A stretch of 41,830 nucleotides of DNA from Cymbomonas tetramitiformis (GCA_001247695.2 LGRX02010069.1:1-41830), one strand, 5' to 3'; positions 1-10,121 are shown, numbered from the stretch's first letter. Notes: generated from the letters alone by a model not told the origin. Numbers and translations: made by a program.

Positions 1-2
1 CA

Positions 3-284
3 ACGGGGGAACAACTTATCTTTTTCCCGTTTGTCTCCTTTGACTCTGACTGTTGCCGGGTTCAGAAGATGGCGAGCACCCTCAATGCCCTTTATCGGGT
101 GGAAAGGCACTGCTCCAATGACGGACTTAAGGCGGCTGCTGTGGTCGATGTTCTTCGGGAGCTCTACTGGCAGTACCCCCGTGGTTGGCTCTTTGAGGCT
201 TTGGAGAAAATGGTGGCTAGAACCCCTCCTGGCTTCTGGCACCGGCTTTTCAGGAATCTGGAGAGGCTCGGTCTTCGGCTATGA
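3..284 (+). CDS. 3' end of an unrecognised gene, open at the left edge
   Basis: A frame is open from the first bases and stops at TGA 282-284, giving about 93 codons. An in-frame ATG lies at 69, just after a possible splice acceptor (GTTCAG at about 60-65), so this could be a terminal exon or a short ORF. The protein is amphipathic, with Trp and Leu-rich helices (LRELYWQYPRGWLFEALEKM), and has no signal peptide or membrane segment. I do not recognise the family. Two TGTAA poly(A) signals follow within 25 bp of the stop, which supports a true gene end. The +1 frame (31-294) is also open but looks like a shadow. Confidence 0.4.
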   Translation, partial: TGEQLIFFPFVSFDSDCCRVQKMASTLNALYRVERHCSNDGLKAAAVVDVLRELYWQYPRGWLFEALEKMVARTPPGFWHRLFRNLERLGLRL

Positions 285-295
285 TCCACTATAAG

Positions 296-306
296 TGTAA
301 ATGTAA
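296..306 (+). terminator. Two TGTAA poly(A) signals
   Basis: TGTAA occurs at 296-300 and 302-306, 12 to 22 bp after the upstream stop codon. TGTAA is the characteristic poly(A) signal of chlorophyte nuclear genes, so this suggests both a transcript end and the lineage. Confidence 0.4.
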
Positions 307-1427
307 GAGATGGGAAGGGGGGCAAGCAATGGGTCGGGTGGGATGCAACACGGTGTTCGGTGGGGCCGTGCTGGGCTTGCCACTAGCGGTGGTGGGGAAT
401 GAGGGGCCTTCGGGCCAGTGCACTGGGGTTATCTGTGTAGAATCGGTTTCTGTGTAGCAGTTGATCCAGCTTATGACTTTATGTCTATGGCAGCCGAGGC
501 CTTCGCAGGGTCAAGTATTCACGTGCTTGCCAGGCTGAAGAAACCTTGCCCTATCTTTCTGGGGCGCCATATTTATGTTGTCACAAACTTGGAAAACTGC
601 TTATCAGAATCTGTTTCAGTGTTTCACGTATCTATTTTTTGGCAGTATTACGTAAGACAGTGTGGACTGAAATTTTCGACTTGTATTACGTGCTCGTGGG
701 AACTTTTGAGACACTTTTTACGTGAGACAATGTGTGGGCTGAATTTCGATTTGTATTACGTGCTCGTGGGAACTTTTCAGAACCTTTTACGTGAGACAGT
801 GAGCCTATTTTGACAGTTTTTATACCCCTCAGTTGCTTACTGCCTATTGCTATGGTACTAGAGTATTATAATTATGACGGCCCGTGGCTCGAGACAGCGT
901 ATTATTACTCTAGGGAAACTGGGGTATATGCCAGCTGTGCGACAGTTGGTCCCCCGTACCATAAGACATAGACAGTTGACTTTTTTTATTAGTTTCTGCA
1001 AGCCTACTGACGAGGACTCTGGCGAGGTCCGAAAAGCTTCTAGGCAGCCAAGCAAAAACTCCGGTATATTCCGTTATAAGTAACAGCAGTATTTGTTTAT
1101 AAGAAAGATTATCAGTGCTGAAAAAACAAAGAGTACAACCTGCCTATCTTTATCATCTGGCATTATTTTTGTTCGAGCCGGCACTCGGTCGTATTCCCTA
1201 TCACACTTATTACTGTGCTTATCTCAGCACATACCGTACGTTTAAAGCGAAAGTTTTAATTAAGAACTTTTATTTTCAGCAGTCACTGGGACATATTTCG
1301 TATTATCCCCACGGCGCTGTATATCGATCCAGCGGGCTATTTTTATAGGTACCTGATCAAACAACTTTTTGGATTTATTTACTCTTACACTTTACACTTT
1401 ATACTCTTTTGGATTTTGTTTTCAACA
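307..1427. other. Non-coding stretch with leader of the 1428 gene
   Basis: No convincing gene is seen. It holds a ~70-bp tandem repeat (650-805), an AT-rich segment (about 1080-1420), and a pyrimidine-rich run with repeated TTTACACTTTA-like words at 1380-1425 immediately before the ATG at 1428. That last part is plausibly the promoter or leader of the Pro/Gln-rich gene, or an intron 3' end. Confidence 0.4.
650..805 (+). repeat. ~70-bp tandem repeat, 2.2 copies
   Basis: Units begin at about 650, 720 and 789 (partial). Each contains ACGTRAGACARTGTG, then GTATTACGTGCTCGTGGG and AACTTTTSAGA. Copies 1 and 2 are roughly 85-90% identical by eye. No coding potential is evident. Confidence 0.7.
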
Positions 1428-1641
1428 ATGGCACAGCAACAACAGCAGAATGTGGCCCCCGGTCTACCGGCGGGATTGGGTACCCCAGGACAGCCGTTAG
1501 CCCCTCAACAGAATCCTGTGACCCCAGTGGCGGCGGCAACGAATTTAACACCTGGTGTCCCTCAGCACGCCGTCGGCCAGTATACCCCTGCCTCGTTTGC
1601 GACCTACAATGCATATACCACCCCCACCCAGTCAGCCCCTA
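1428..1641 (+). pseudogene. 5' part of Pro/Gln-rich coiled-coil gene, interrupted by hAT element
   Basis: ATG at 1428 follows a pyrimidine-rich leader with the context ACAATGG. The protein starts MAQQQQQNVAPG and is low-complexity, rich in Pro, Gln, Thr and Ala. The reading frame reaches ACC CAG TCA GCC CCT at 1640, then enters the transposon, where it continues only as junk. The same 11 bases recur at 7778-7788, where the sequence resumes in the same reading frame (SAP-TTGGLQY), so the two halves were one exon before the insertion. The Gln/Pro-rich head followed by a coiled coil resembles the gag-like protein of some retroelements or a structural protein. I cannot assign a family. Confidence 0.6.
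1631..1641 (+). repeat. Left target-site duplication of hAT-like element
   Basis: GTCAGCCCCTA here is repeated exactly at 7778-7788. hAT insertions normally duplicate 8 bp, so the true duplication may be a subset of these 11 bases, with the remaining bases belonging to element ends or chance. Confidence 0.7.
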
Positions 1642-2233
1642 GCTGCCAAAGTTGTCACCCGGCGTCAACCTTGTTGTCGCGCGAGAAACGTGGGCTCGTC
1701 GCGCGAGAAACTTTCTCGTAAGCCCGCGCGGGGCAAAATCGCGTGTTGACCCCCATTATCACGCCCGCCCCCTTCCGCTTTCCCCCTCCACAGTCCACAC
1801 GCCCCCCCCCCCCCCTTGTGCGCTTTTGCACTCTCCTCGCGCTGTTGCAGTTGGCGGAACGAAAAACTGCTGTTTTTCGCTGGGGGAAAATACTTAGTAC
1901 AGTATCAGAGCGTGACACGAGTACTCGCGTCTGCTCGCGTCAATTGTTATCTCGCCCTCACTTGTCACTCGCGTGGTGCCGCGAGTTGACGCGCATCACA
2001 CTGTGAGCTACACTGTGGGTTGTCGCGCGTGTCACTCGCGCCTCAGATGTGTCACAGTTTGGCATGCACTTGTACACTCCGACTGCTGAACTGCACTGTT
2101 CTTCAAGAAAGGTGAACCGACGATAAGCATTCATAATCATGCACACAGCAACCTCGTCTTCGACATGAATTAACGTTGCCGCAGCATATTGCAGACAGGT
2201 GTCCAGGGAGAGGGACGTTGTTGTTGGATAAGA

Positions 2234-2452
2234 ATGCCGTATAATCCTAGGGAACTATTGCAGTGCACCAAATGCCCACTGAAAATTCGCAGGGATGGTA
2301 TGGCCACGCATTTGAAGCGACACCAAAAAAAAGATCAGGAAGCTGGCAGCGTGGAGACTTTGTTTCGCCGGCATCAAGAGGCGCAAGTCACTCAAGCCCA
2401 AGACCATGAACAAGCCACTTCGGAGGCAGAAGTTGGTGACCAAGGTTTTCAG
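2234..2452 (+). CDS. hAT transposase exon 1, BED-like zinc finger
   Basis: The start is the ATG at 2234 (MPYNPRELLQC). The 73 codons hold a zinc-finger pattern CTKC-x11-H-x3-H, matching the BED/C2H2-type DNA-binding finger at the N terminus of many hAT transposases. It would bind the subterminal repeats. The exon ends with TTTTCAG, followed by donor GTGCGTGAG at 2453. The reading frame continues past the donor only to a nearby stop, and the exon ends on a codon boundary. That matches exon 2, which starts in phase 0 at 4711. An acidic, Gln-rich linker follows the finger. Confidence 0.7.
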
Positions 2453-4710
2453 GTGCGTGAGCTCACAAACGTAGATCTAGTAACCGACTCAACTTGAAGT
2501 CTCGGTCAAGTTTTCTTTTCGTCTGTTGGGTCGGAGTAAAAGTCGAAGAAAGCCATTGCGTTCTGTAACCGAAGGCAGGTTTGAATACTGCTTAAGTTGT
2601 CCCTAAAACCCAAGGTCGCCTTGGTTGTTTGCGTTCCGAGTTCTGTATGCGACAGTGGCATACACGCATGCCACGCATGCGTGTGCCCGATAAGTAGCGT
2701 CTAGAAAGCGTTTTCCGTGTACCTTTTCAACATGATTCAGTACCAGAAATTACGTATCGTTTTTCGTTGTAAGCTTTCTCTAAAGGTTGTTTCATTAAGG
2801 TCAATAGCGTTTCTTGCAAACGCTGGAAATTCCGTGGGACTGTCCGCTCATTCGCCTAGCAGCGACCGGTATGCGTTTGATGCAGCATTAGACAAGCTTA
2901 CTTACAACTTGGGACGCAATCATGCGCCAAGCTCTTCCACCTTAATGCGCGTTGAAATATCTTTTTGTTATTGTTGCGAACGTGTGCTGGTGCATGCTCC
3001 CCAGGACCCGGAACTAAGCCTCGGGTTGCGTCGCTGTTTTGTTCAAGTAGCATAGAAAAGGCTCATTGAGATATTGAAGTCGGACATCGTTGCAACTAGT
3101 TAAAGACGGTTTTCGTAGAATAGTGTTACTATATTGTTGCGTGCGCACATATAACAGCTTAGTTTATTGGAATGCTAGATGCAGCCCCTCCCACCCGCCG
3201 AACTAAGTCTACGGTGCTATGAGGAATGGTTTCAGTGTTTAGCGTTTTGATCTTAAAAGCATTGCTTTTACAACTAACAGTGAACAAGGTGTTCAACTTC
3301 GCACTTAGGGGTGAGCTTGAGGCATCTGGATGGCTCGCTCGCTTAGGGTGTGAGGGGGGAATGGCGTTCTCCCCGCCACACCCAGTCTGCAATCTGCTGT
3401 GACACTAGGATTGGGTTCAGTGCTTGGGATGGCCATACAGCATGCATGTGTGATGCATTCCATTGTAAAGCCCTTGTTCTAAGCTTTACAACCGTATATA
3501 GCACTTAGGGGTGAGCTTGAGGCATCTGGAAGGCTCGCTCGCATAGGGTATGAGGGGGGAATGGCGTTCTCCCCGCCACACCCAATCTGCAATCTGCTGT
3601 GACATTAGGATTGGGTTCAGTGCTTGGGATGGCCATACAGCATGCATGTGTGATGCATTCCATTGTGAAGCCCTTGATAGAAGCTTTACAACCATATATG
3701 GCACTTAGGGGTGAGCTTGAGGCATCTGGATGGCTCGCTCGCTTAGGGTATGAGGGGGAAATGGCGTTCTCCCCGCCACACCCAATCTGCAATCTGCTGT
3801 GACATTAGGATTGGGTTCAGTGCTTGGGATGGCCATACAGCATGCATGTGTGATGCATTCCATTGTGAAGCCCTTGATCTAAGCTTTACAACCATATATG
3901 GCACTTAGGGGTGAGCTTGAGACATCTGGAAGGCTCGCTCGCTTAGGGTATGAGGGGGAAATGGCGTTCTCCCCGCCACACCCAATCTGCAATCTGTTGT
4001 GACATTAGGATTGGGTTCAGTGCTTGGGATGGCCATACAGCATGCATGTGTGATGCATTCCATTGTGAAGCCCTTGATCTAAGCTTTACAACCATATATG
4101 GCACTTAGGGGTGAGCTTGAGGCATCTGGATGGCTCGCTCGCTTAGGGTATGAGGGGGAAATGGCGTTCTCCCCGCCACACCCAATCTGCAATCTGCTGT
4201 GACATTAGGATTGGGTTCAGTGCTTGGGATGGCCATACAGCATGCATGTGTGATGCATTCCATTGTGAAGCCCTTGATCTAAGCTTTACAACCATATATG
4301 GCACTTAGGGGTGAGCTTGAGGCATCTGGATGGCTCGCTCGCTTAGGGTATGAGGGGGAAATGGCGTTCTCCCCGCCACACCCAATCTGCAATCTGCTGT
4401 GACATTAGGATTGGGTTCATTGCTTGGGATGGCCATACAGCATGCATGTGTGATGCATTCCATTGTGAAGCCCTTGATCTAAGCTTTACAACCATATATG
4501 GCACTTAGGGGTGAGCTTGAGGCATCTGGAAGGCTCGCTCGCTTAGGGTATGAGGGGGAAATGGCGTTCTCCCCGCCACACCCAGTCTGCAATCTGTTGT
4601 GACATTAGGATTGGGTTCAGTGCTTGGGATGGCCATACAACATGCGTTTGTTTCATCTTCGGTTCGACTTTCTTGGCTGACCAAGCTATACTTTGATTTG
4701 TTTGTGACAG
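2453..4710 (+). other. Transposase intron, 2258 bp
   Basis: It begins GTGCGT and ends TTTGTGACAG with a T-rich tract. Both flanking exons are phase 0 and in compatible frames. About 60% of the intron is the 200-bp tandem array at 3301-4649. The rest (2453-3300) is unique AT-rich sequence without credible coding. Confidence 0.65.
3301..4649 (+). repeat. Tandem array, exact 200-bp period, 6.7 copies
   Basis: Unit starts (GCACTTAGGGGTGAGCTTGA) fall at 3301, 3501, 3701, 3901, 4101, 4301 and 4501, so the spacing is exactly 200 bp each time with no indels. Copies differ at only a few positions. The last copy is cut at about 4649. The 200-bp period is not a multiple of three, so long ORFs across it are shadows. 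Confidence 0.95.
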
Positions 4711-7275
4711 CGTGATGAGGCGACAACTGAAGATGACAGGCGAGGCGAAGCGAACTCTGGTGGGAGCGGTTTGGGTTTTACGATCTTGAACAAAGTGGGA
4801 AGTATGTATCGCTTGATACAGTCCTTAAAGACGGCTATCTTGCTCATTCAAACTCTTTGTCAAGGAACGTTGCCCGACTTGCCCAATGCCGTCGCGCAAA
4901 GAGTGGTGGAACTTCAAGCACAAGAAGCATTGTCAAACCACCAGCAACGTGCAGCTCTTCTGGAAATGAACCTGGGGCGTTGTCACACCGTCTCAAGCAT
5001 AGCGGATGTCGCTCATTGCATGTATGAGGATTGGGATCCCGATAGTCCTCGGCTCATATGCAGAACATGCTTGCATCAAAAAACTTCCGGTGGCCCTCAT
5101 GGAAAAGGAGTTCCTGCTAACCTGGTCAGTGGTGGAAACCGAGACAAACTTGGTGTTTTTGATGCACGTCAATCTGTGAAAGCCATCCGGAATGCGGTGG
5201 TAAAGCATAGACATTCCGCTGCTCACGAGTGGTGTGAGACGGAAGAGCAGCGGGAAGATCAACAAGCGTGTAAGCGCCGGAAGACCGGGATCACTCTTGG
5301 CCGGATGGCTTATGAGTGCATCCGCGAGGGCGATAGCTACTTGAGATATGAAAGGCGATGTGTAGAGCAACATTTGCTCGGAAGCGACATCGGGCAATAC
5401 CACCATAGCCGCCATTTTGTCTCCGACATGCTTCCTATCTTTCACGAGATTTTATTGCGACGCTTGTGTGAGTTCTTGAACAAGATAGATCTAGTGACAC
5501 AACAACGACCGGTATTCGGGCTTGCGGCGGACAAAATGACAGAACTGCGCCGCACAGGACAAGCGATCGGCATCGTGTTCATGGTCAACGGTGAATTTGT
5601 AGCGGCTTTCCTGGCAGATCCACCTGTAGTTGATGGGCATGATGGCGAGGGTGTGACCGAGAATATCTGGAAGGTGCTGCAAACGCAGTACTCGTTCGCC
5701 AATGATTTTCTGAAGCAGTCCCTCACGAGTATCGCATTCGATGGAGCTTACTTTGGTTTAAAGGTGCCGGAGGTTCTCGCCACGCGCTTGCAGCACTCTC
5801 TTGCATGGTTGATGCCAGCTTGGGATGGAGCGCATAAATTGGAGTTGGTGATGAGCGACATCAGGAAGGATGAGCGGTTGGTGTGGTATAAGGAGGCGTC
5901 GGATTTCACTGCAGAGATTCTTTCAAAGTTTTCGCATGGGAAAAACTTTGAGGCGGTTATGAAGATCGCAAGTGACCTAGGTGTACGGCTTCTAGCTCCA
6001 AACTCGCATTGTGACACACGGTTTGCACAAGCCGAGAGAAAGGTGTACAAGAACTTTGTGCGGAACTGGCGAGTGATTGTCCAGCACAAGAGGGAGGTGA
6101 TAGCAAACCCCAACACCAAATCCGACACTCGTCAACAAAGTGAGCGACACTTGGCGAAGGTGTTAGAATTTTTGTTCACATGCTTACTCATCGCATTAAC
6201 CGACCTCCTCGAGAAGGTGAAGGATGTTTCCTTAATCCAACAAACTGTGAACACTGTTCCGTGGGAGGTTATGTGGGCGGTTTTGAATCTCAAAGCTATG
6301 ATGGATGGATTGCCTGCTAGATTGGAGAGGGGGCAAGTTGAGGAATGGGTGTTTCCCACTCTCAGCCGCACGAGAGCTGAGTTAGAGGCGGGAACATTCC
6401 ACGGGGAGCGTTTGACCATGACGGGAGTTCAAGCTCAATACAAGAGTAATCCGAAGAAGGCATTCAAGTATATGTTGAAGCACAAGTTGGGGAAGTGGTG
6501 TGACCTGGTCTTCCAATATGTGGGGGAACGTTTCGTCGAGGAGCATGCGGAGGAGAGGTTGCAAGAGGTGACGCGCTTTGAGCGCTTGAAGCAGCTTGAG
6601 CGGGTGTTCAGCCTCCGCAAATTATGTTTGGGTACAGATGATGCGGAAGGCTGGCCCGAGATCTATGCATGGATGGCACATGCTATCCAAATCGCACCAT
6701 TGGAGAGCTTACGACAGCAACATGCAGTGTTGCGTGAGCGCTTGCAAAGGTATGCACAAGAGGAGCCATACCGGCAACGATGGAAGGCCGCCTTGGATAT
6801 CGACATGACTCATTTTGGGGTACGGGCCCCAAAGGATTCAGATGGCAACGAGCTTAAGTTCAAGGAGTGCAGTGAGACGGTGATCATGCGCGACGTCTTC
6901 ACAATGCCAGAAATTTATGAGGGAGTGCATGATTGGTTGTATGCTTTCACGCACGCGGCTCTCAAGTTTCAAAATGAAGCTGTGATCGAAGGTCAAGGCT
7001 CTACGATCGACCGTCACGCAGACAAGACCCGAGGGTTGACTCAAGAGAAGTATGTGATGGAGAGCTTTGTGGATTACAACGGTCCCGTCAGCCATGAGGC
7101 TGAAGAGTTCATCATCAAGGCACTTGACAAGCGCTTTGAGAAGAGCAGAGATGGTGCATGGCACTTTACTTCGGCCGATGAGAGAGGGCGTGCCAAGCCT
7201 TGGGGCGTGTCTCAAGTGGTGGACAGGCATATGAAGAAGCGGAGTAGGCTGCCATTCATGGAGTGTAAGGATTGA
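4711..7275 (+). CDS. hAT transposase exon 2, catalytic part
   Basis: The reading frame is open from the acceptor at 4711 to TGA at 7273-7275, giving 854 aa. Joined to exon 1 the transposase is 927 aa, within the range of large hAT enzymes. Features include an N-terminal CxxC region (LICRTCLHQK); a segment FGLAADKMTE that fits the first catalytic Asp; FDGAYFGLK with WDGAHKLELV, which fits the hAT second Asp and the (C/D)xxH motif; and CDTRFAQAERKVYKNFVRNW, which resembles the hAT motif NTRW. The C-terminal half is helical, as in the hAT insertion domain. I see no internal stop or frameshift, so the element may be autonomous. Assignment to hAT is by motif order, and I could not test it by alignment. 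Confidence 0.7.
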   Translation, partial: RDEATTEDDRRGEANSGGSGLGFTILNKVGSMYRLIQSLKTAILLIQTLCQGTLPDLPNAVAQRVVELQAQEALSNHQQRAALLEMNLGRCHTVSSIADVAHCMYEDWDPDSPRLICRTCLHQKTSGGPHGKGVPANLVSGGNRDKLGVFDARQSVKAIRNAVVKHRHSAAHEWCETEEQREDQQACKRRKTGITLGRMAYECIREGDSYLRYERRCVEQHLLGSDIGQYHHSRHFVSDMLPIFHEILLRRLCEFLNKIDLVTQQRPVFGLAADKMTELRRTGQAIGIVFMVNGEFVAAFLADPPVVDGHDGEGVTENIWKVLQTQYSFANDFLKQSLTSIAFDGAYFGLKVPEVLATRLQHSLAWLMPAWDGAHKLELVMSDIRKDERLVWYKEASDFTAEILSKFSHGKNFEAVMKIASDLGVRLLAPNSHCDTRFAQAERKVYKNFVRNWRVIVQHKREVIANPNTKSDTRQQSERHLAKVLEFLFTCLLIALTDLLEKVKDVSLIQQTVNTVPWEVMWAVLNLKAMMDGLPARLERGQVEEWVFPTLSRTRAELEAGTFHGERLTMTGVQAQYKSNPKKAFKYMLKHKLGKWCDLVFQYVGERFVEEHAEERLQEVTRFERLKQLERVFSLRKLCLGTDDAEGWPEIYAWMAHAIQIAPLESLRQQHAVLRERLQRYAQEEPYRQRWKAALDIDMTHFGVRAPKDSDGNELKFKECSETVIMRDVFTMPEIYEGVHDWLYAFTHAALKFQNEAVIEGQGSTIDRHADKTRGLTQEKYVMESFVDYNGPVSHEAEEFIIKALDKRFEKSRDGAWHFTSADERGRAKPWGVSQVVDRHMKKRSRLPFMECKD

Positions 7276-7386
7276 TGCCTTTGGATCGTTGCATCGTTTG
7301 TTCTAAGCCGTTCATGATATTCAGCATGCAATAATCAAAGTATTCTAGCTACCTTGAATTCCGCTAGTCGCTCAAACTCTTACATA

Positions 7387-7433
7387 TGTAACAGATGGTA
7401 CCCATGTTTGCTGTTGGTTACAACCAAATGTAA
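7387..7433 (+). terminator. TGTAA poly(A) signals of the transposase
   Basis: TGTAA lies at 7387-7391 and 7429-7433, 110-160 bp beyond the transposase stop. The rest of 7276-7660 is AT-rich 3' sequence. 7660-7777 is the GC-rich subterminal end. Confidence 0.45.
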
Positions 7434-7777
7434 ATGCTTGGTGCATGATGATGTTGCGATGCCATACTTGTTGATTTATCTCACATGAATATTCATGATG
7501 GTCATCAACCGCAAAATATCGTGTAAACATTGATGCATATGCACGCATACAACACTTCATAAATGTGCATCGTACCAATGGAATATTCCTTGTTTAACAT
7601 GATCGTTAATTATTTCATTAAGGAATCGATGGTTTTTTCAAAAAGAATATTCCTTTTTTTTCGGAGCGGCGCCTCGCGGCGGGCGGGTTTTGCTCGCTCC
7701 GCTCGCGCTCCACTACGCTCGCGCTCGCTCCGCTCGCTCCGCCGGTGGCCACCGGCGTTGCCAACTATTACAACTAG

Positions 7778-7788
7778 GTCAGCCCCTA
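7778..7788 (+). repeat. Right target-site duplication of hAT-like element
   Basis: GTCAGCCCCTA is identical to 1631-1641. Downstream, the interrupted ORF resumes in frame as ACC ACC GGT GGA. Confidence 0.7.
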
Positions 7789-8182
7789 CCACCGGTGGAT
7801 TACAGTACACGCTTCCTCTTGCCCCACCAGCCGCACCGCAGCAGAATGCGGCGGGTTTTCAAACTAACAACGGTCCACCAATCAACCCTCTCACAGGACA
7901 GCCCTACGTCTCTCGTTACAAAAGAGACTTCGAAGAGGAAAAACAACGCAACTTAGCGCTGGAGGCACGGCTCCAGGAGATGCAAAACTCAATGGGGGAG
8001 ATGCACAACAAACTGATTCAGGCCCAAGCTGAGACGGCTGAGGCAATGAGGGAGGCGGCTTTCGAGAAACGCGTTTCAGAGGCTAGACTGGTGATGAGCA
8101 AAACTGACAGCGATTTGCAGAAGATGGGTGGAGCACTGGCAGGTGCAGCAGCGACGGCTGTCAAGGAGCGGGGTGGAAAATC
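7779..8182 (+). pseudogene. 3' part of the interrupted Pro/Gln-rich coiled-coil gene
   Basis: Continuing from the target duplication the frame reads SAPTTGGLQYTLPLAPPAAP, then a linker (INPLTGQPYVSRYKRDFEEE) and about 75 residues of strong heptad pattern (LEARLQEMQNSMGEM and on), a coiled coil. It then runs without a clear end into a duplicated repeat at 8184, where coding character stops (the frame ends at 8342). The true C terminus may have been lost to that repeat insertion or lie across an intron. No enzymatic motif is visible. The head and coiled coil look like an oligomerising structural protein, and a gag-like origin is possible but unproven. Confidence 0.5.
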
Positions 8183-8183
8183 G

Positions 8184-8579
8184 GTCCACAGACCTAGTGG
8201 TCCTGTTCGTAAACTGTCATTCTGCCATTCTGTCATTATGTCATTCTGTCAATCTGTCAATCAGCAGCAGCAGCAAAGCGCGAATCCCAACGGACGGGGA
8301 AATCGCACGCGATCGCAGCCCTCCATTTTTTTCGTGAATTGACTCGTTTGCGCCACAACCGACACGCTGAAGATGATGAATGATGACGGACCCTAGGTCC
8401 ACAGACCTAGTGGTCCTGTTCGTAAACTGTCATTCATTCATTCATACTGTCATTCATACTGTCAATCAGCAGCAGCAGCAGCAAAGCGCGAATCCCAACG
8501 GACGGGGAAACCGCACGCGATCGCAGCCCTCCATTTCCCCCCGTGAATTGACTCGTTTGCGCCACGACCGACACGCTTT
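8184..8579 (+). repeat. Direct duplication of ~185 bp with CAG run
   Basis: Copies lie at 8184-8370 and 8397-8579. Both start GTCCACAGACCTAGTGG, pass through GTCATT-type short repeats, a (CAG)4-5 run, AAAGCGCGAATCCCAACGG, and end at GACACGCT. The CAG-AAAGCNCGAATCCCAACG core is shared with the satellite field at 31227-33258, so this is the same repeat family. Confidence 0.85.
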
Positions 8580-9044
8580 GGCATTTTGATTTTAAATGGA
8601 CGTCGATTGGGACCCGCGCGCGATCGCAGCCCTTCATCGCCTGCGCCGCGCTGACCAAACTGCTTCCATGGCGCTTCATTCGCGTTCTGGCGCAGAAGCG
8701 AAGCGCGTCTTTCAGAAATGCGAGCATCGCGGTGCGCCACGTCGGAACATAAATTGATCGCGCCGCGCCGTCCGTCGGATTTTTGTTTTCTCCGGTGGCA
8801 GCTCGCGCGGGACGCTGGCATTGAATGAATGACGATGACGTGGCATGCGCTGCTCGAGGTGCTCGCCGCATCATATGTTAAAATCTACGATGGATACCAT
8901 AGTTAGGCAGTTCTACTAATATACATCGCGATCGTATTGGAAATTGGATTGATAGCTCGCAATTGAGCGAGCACGTCAGCCTGGCATATCAATTTGCATG
9001 GCGATTACCATCCGCCATACGTATGATGATGTTCTTACTTACTC
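8580..9044. other. No gene seen; diverged satellite-family DNA
   Basis: GC-rich at first (8600-8870), then AT-rich. GTGCGCCACGTCGG at 8732-8745 recurs in the long satellite units near 32323 and in the related unit near 33095, so part of this stretch is an old relative of that family. Open frames on the minus strand here lack protein character. Confidence 0.4.
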
Positions 9045-9610
9045 CGCGCGTGTGAGGCTGTGTGATGCAGGTGTTTTACGACGGAGGACAATCGCAGGAC
9101 GACAGCGAGGTGCGTGATGCGTTATCGTCGTGCTCCGGTTTACAATGTCGCAAACGATACTGTATGCATGGATGCGAGTCGACCCAGCATGTGTGCAGCA
9201 CCCATCGATCCATGTGAGGGCGCGCGGCTCGTCTCAATTCCGCGGTATGTTGCATGAAGAACTGCATCGAGGGACGCGACGACAAATGTAGATGGACGTG
9301 CGCCATGCGCAGATGGTGCAATATCAGATGGAGCGCTGGCGCTGCGACACCGTCCGCGTCGAATGATGTGCGCGCGTGTGAGGCTGATGCAGGTCTTTTG
9401 CAACGGAGGACAATCGCAGGACGACAGCGAGGTGCGTGATGCGTTATCGTCGTGCTCCGGTTTACAATGTCGCAAACGATACCGCATGCATGGATGCGAG
9501 TCGCCCCAGCATATGTGCAGCACCCATCGATCCATGTGAGGGCGCGCGGCTCGTCTCAATTCCGCGATGTTGCATGAAGAATTGCATTGAGGGACGCGAC
9601 GACAAATGTA
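9045..9610 (+). repeat. Two ~243-bp direct repeats, 326 bp apart
   Basis: Copies lie at 9045-9290 and 9371-9610. Both run from CGCGCGTGTGAGGCTG to GACGACAAATGTA with few differences (for example a missing TGTG near the start of copy 2). The 80-bp spacer is unrelated. No coding function is seen. Confidence 0.85.
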
Positions 9611-10121
9611 TAGTAATGCTCATAAATTAAGGGGCAACGAAAAGCGGGCGTGGTGTCGCCAAGACCGCCCGAACCTGTCGCTCGCGCATGCGCGCATGTC
9701 ACCTCGGTTCCATAGAAGGTGTGGCAGTGCGCGAGGCAGCTCGGCTGCTCCCATAAGATGGTGAGTAGACCGGTTTCAATAAAGTGAGACATTCACTGGG
9801 TAGGGATTCTCAAGGGCTCAAGGTCTCAAGCAGCTCAAGTAGTCAAGTAGACTAGTGACACAATAGCGGTGTCACCTGCGACCAGACCGGCCCAGTGACC
9901 AGTTCTCCTTTTGCCTACCTCATGGACCCTGCGTTGATGAAGTGGGGCGCCCGAAAGTCGCGCGTTAAGGTGACTCCCGAATTTTTCCAAAACCGCCTTA
10001 TTTTTAATTCTGAAAAATCGGAATTAATTTTACCCAATATGCGTCGAAATTGGGAAAATGCCGTGGAGGTCAGAATAGGGGTGTTTCTGGGGGGTGATCG
10101 ATGCCTATCGACTAACCATTA
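9611..10121. other. No supported gene
   Basis: Contains a perfect 7-bp stem (GTGACAC/GTGTCAC) at 9855-9875 and an AT-rich patch at 9980-10030. An open frame at 9895-10191 runs into the mariner-type element and shows no family resemblance. Confidence 0.3.

Larger units (their letters stand above)
1642..7777 (+). mobile_element. hAT-like DNA transposon, apparently complete
   Basis: The element is bounded by an 11-bp direct repeat and lies inside an ORF whose frame is restored if it is removed. The ends are weakly inverted: the left end reads TAGCTGCCAAAGTTGTCA and the reverse complement of the right end reads TAGTTGTAATAGTTGGCAA, matching at most positions. Inside is a spliced transposase (2234-2452 joined to 4711-7275) on the same strand as the disrupted gene. 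The 5' subterminal region (1642-2233) has repeated GTCGCGCGAGAAAC and CTCGCGT words. The 3' subterminal region (7660-7760) has repeated GCTCGCTCC words. Such subterminal repeats are usual transposase binding sites in hAT elements. Confidence 0.75.

Noticed and set aside
1900..1912. tRNA-Met primer binding site (GTATCAGAGC) of a retroelement
   Set aside because: It lacks the leading TGG and lies inside the hAT element's 5' region with no LTR nearby.
3301..4649. CRISPR-like array
   Set aside because: Units are continuous 200-bp tandem repeats without unique spacers, inside a eukaryotic intron.
7610..7810. ORFs in the GC-rich GCTCGCTCC tract
   Set aside because: Arg/Ser-rich translations of short subterminal repeats, not genes.
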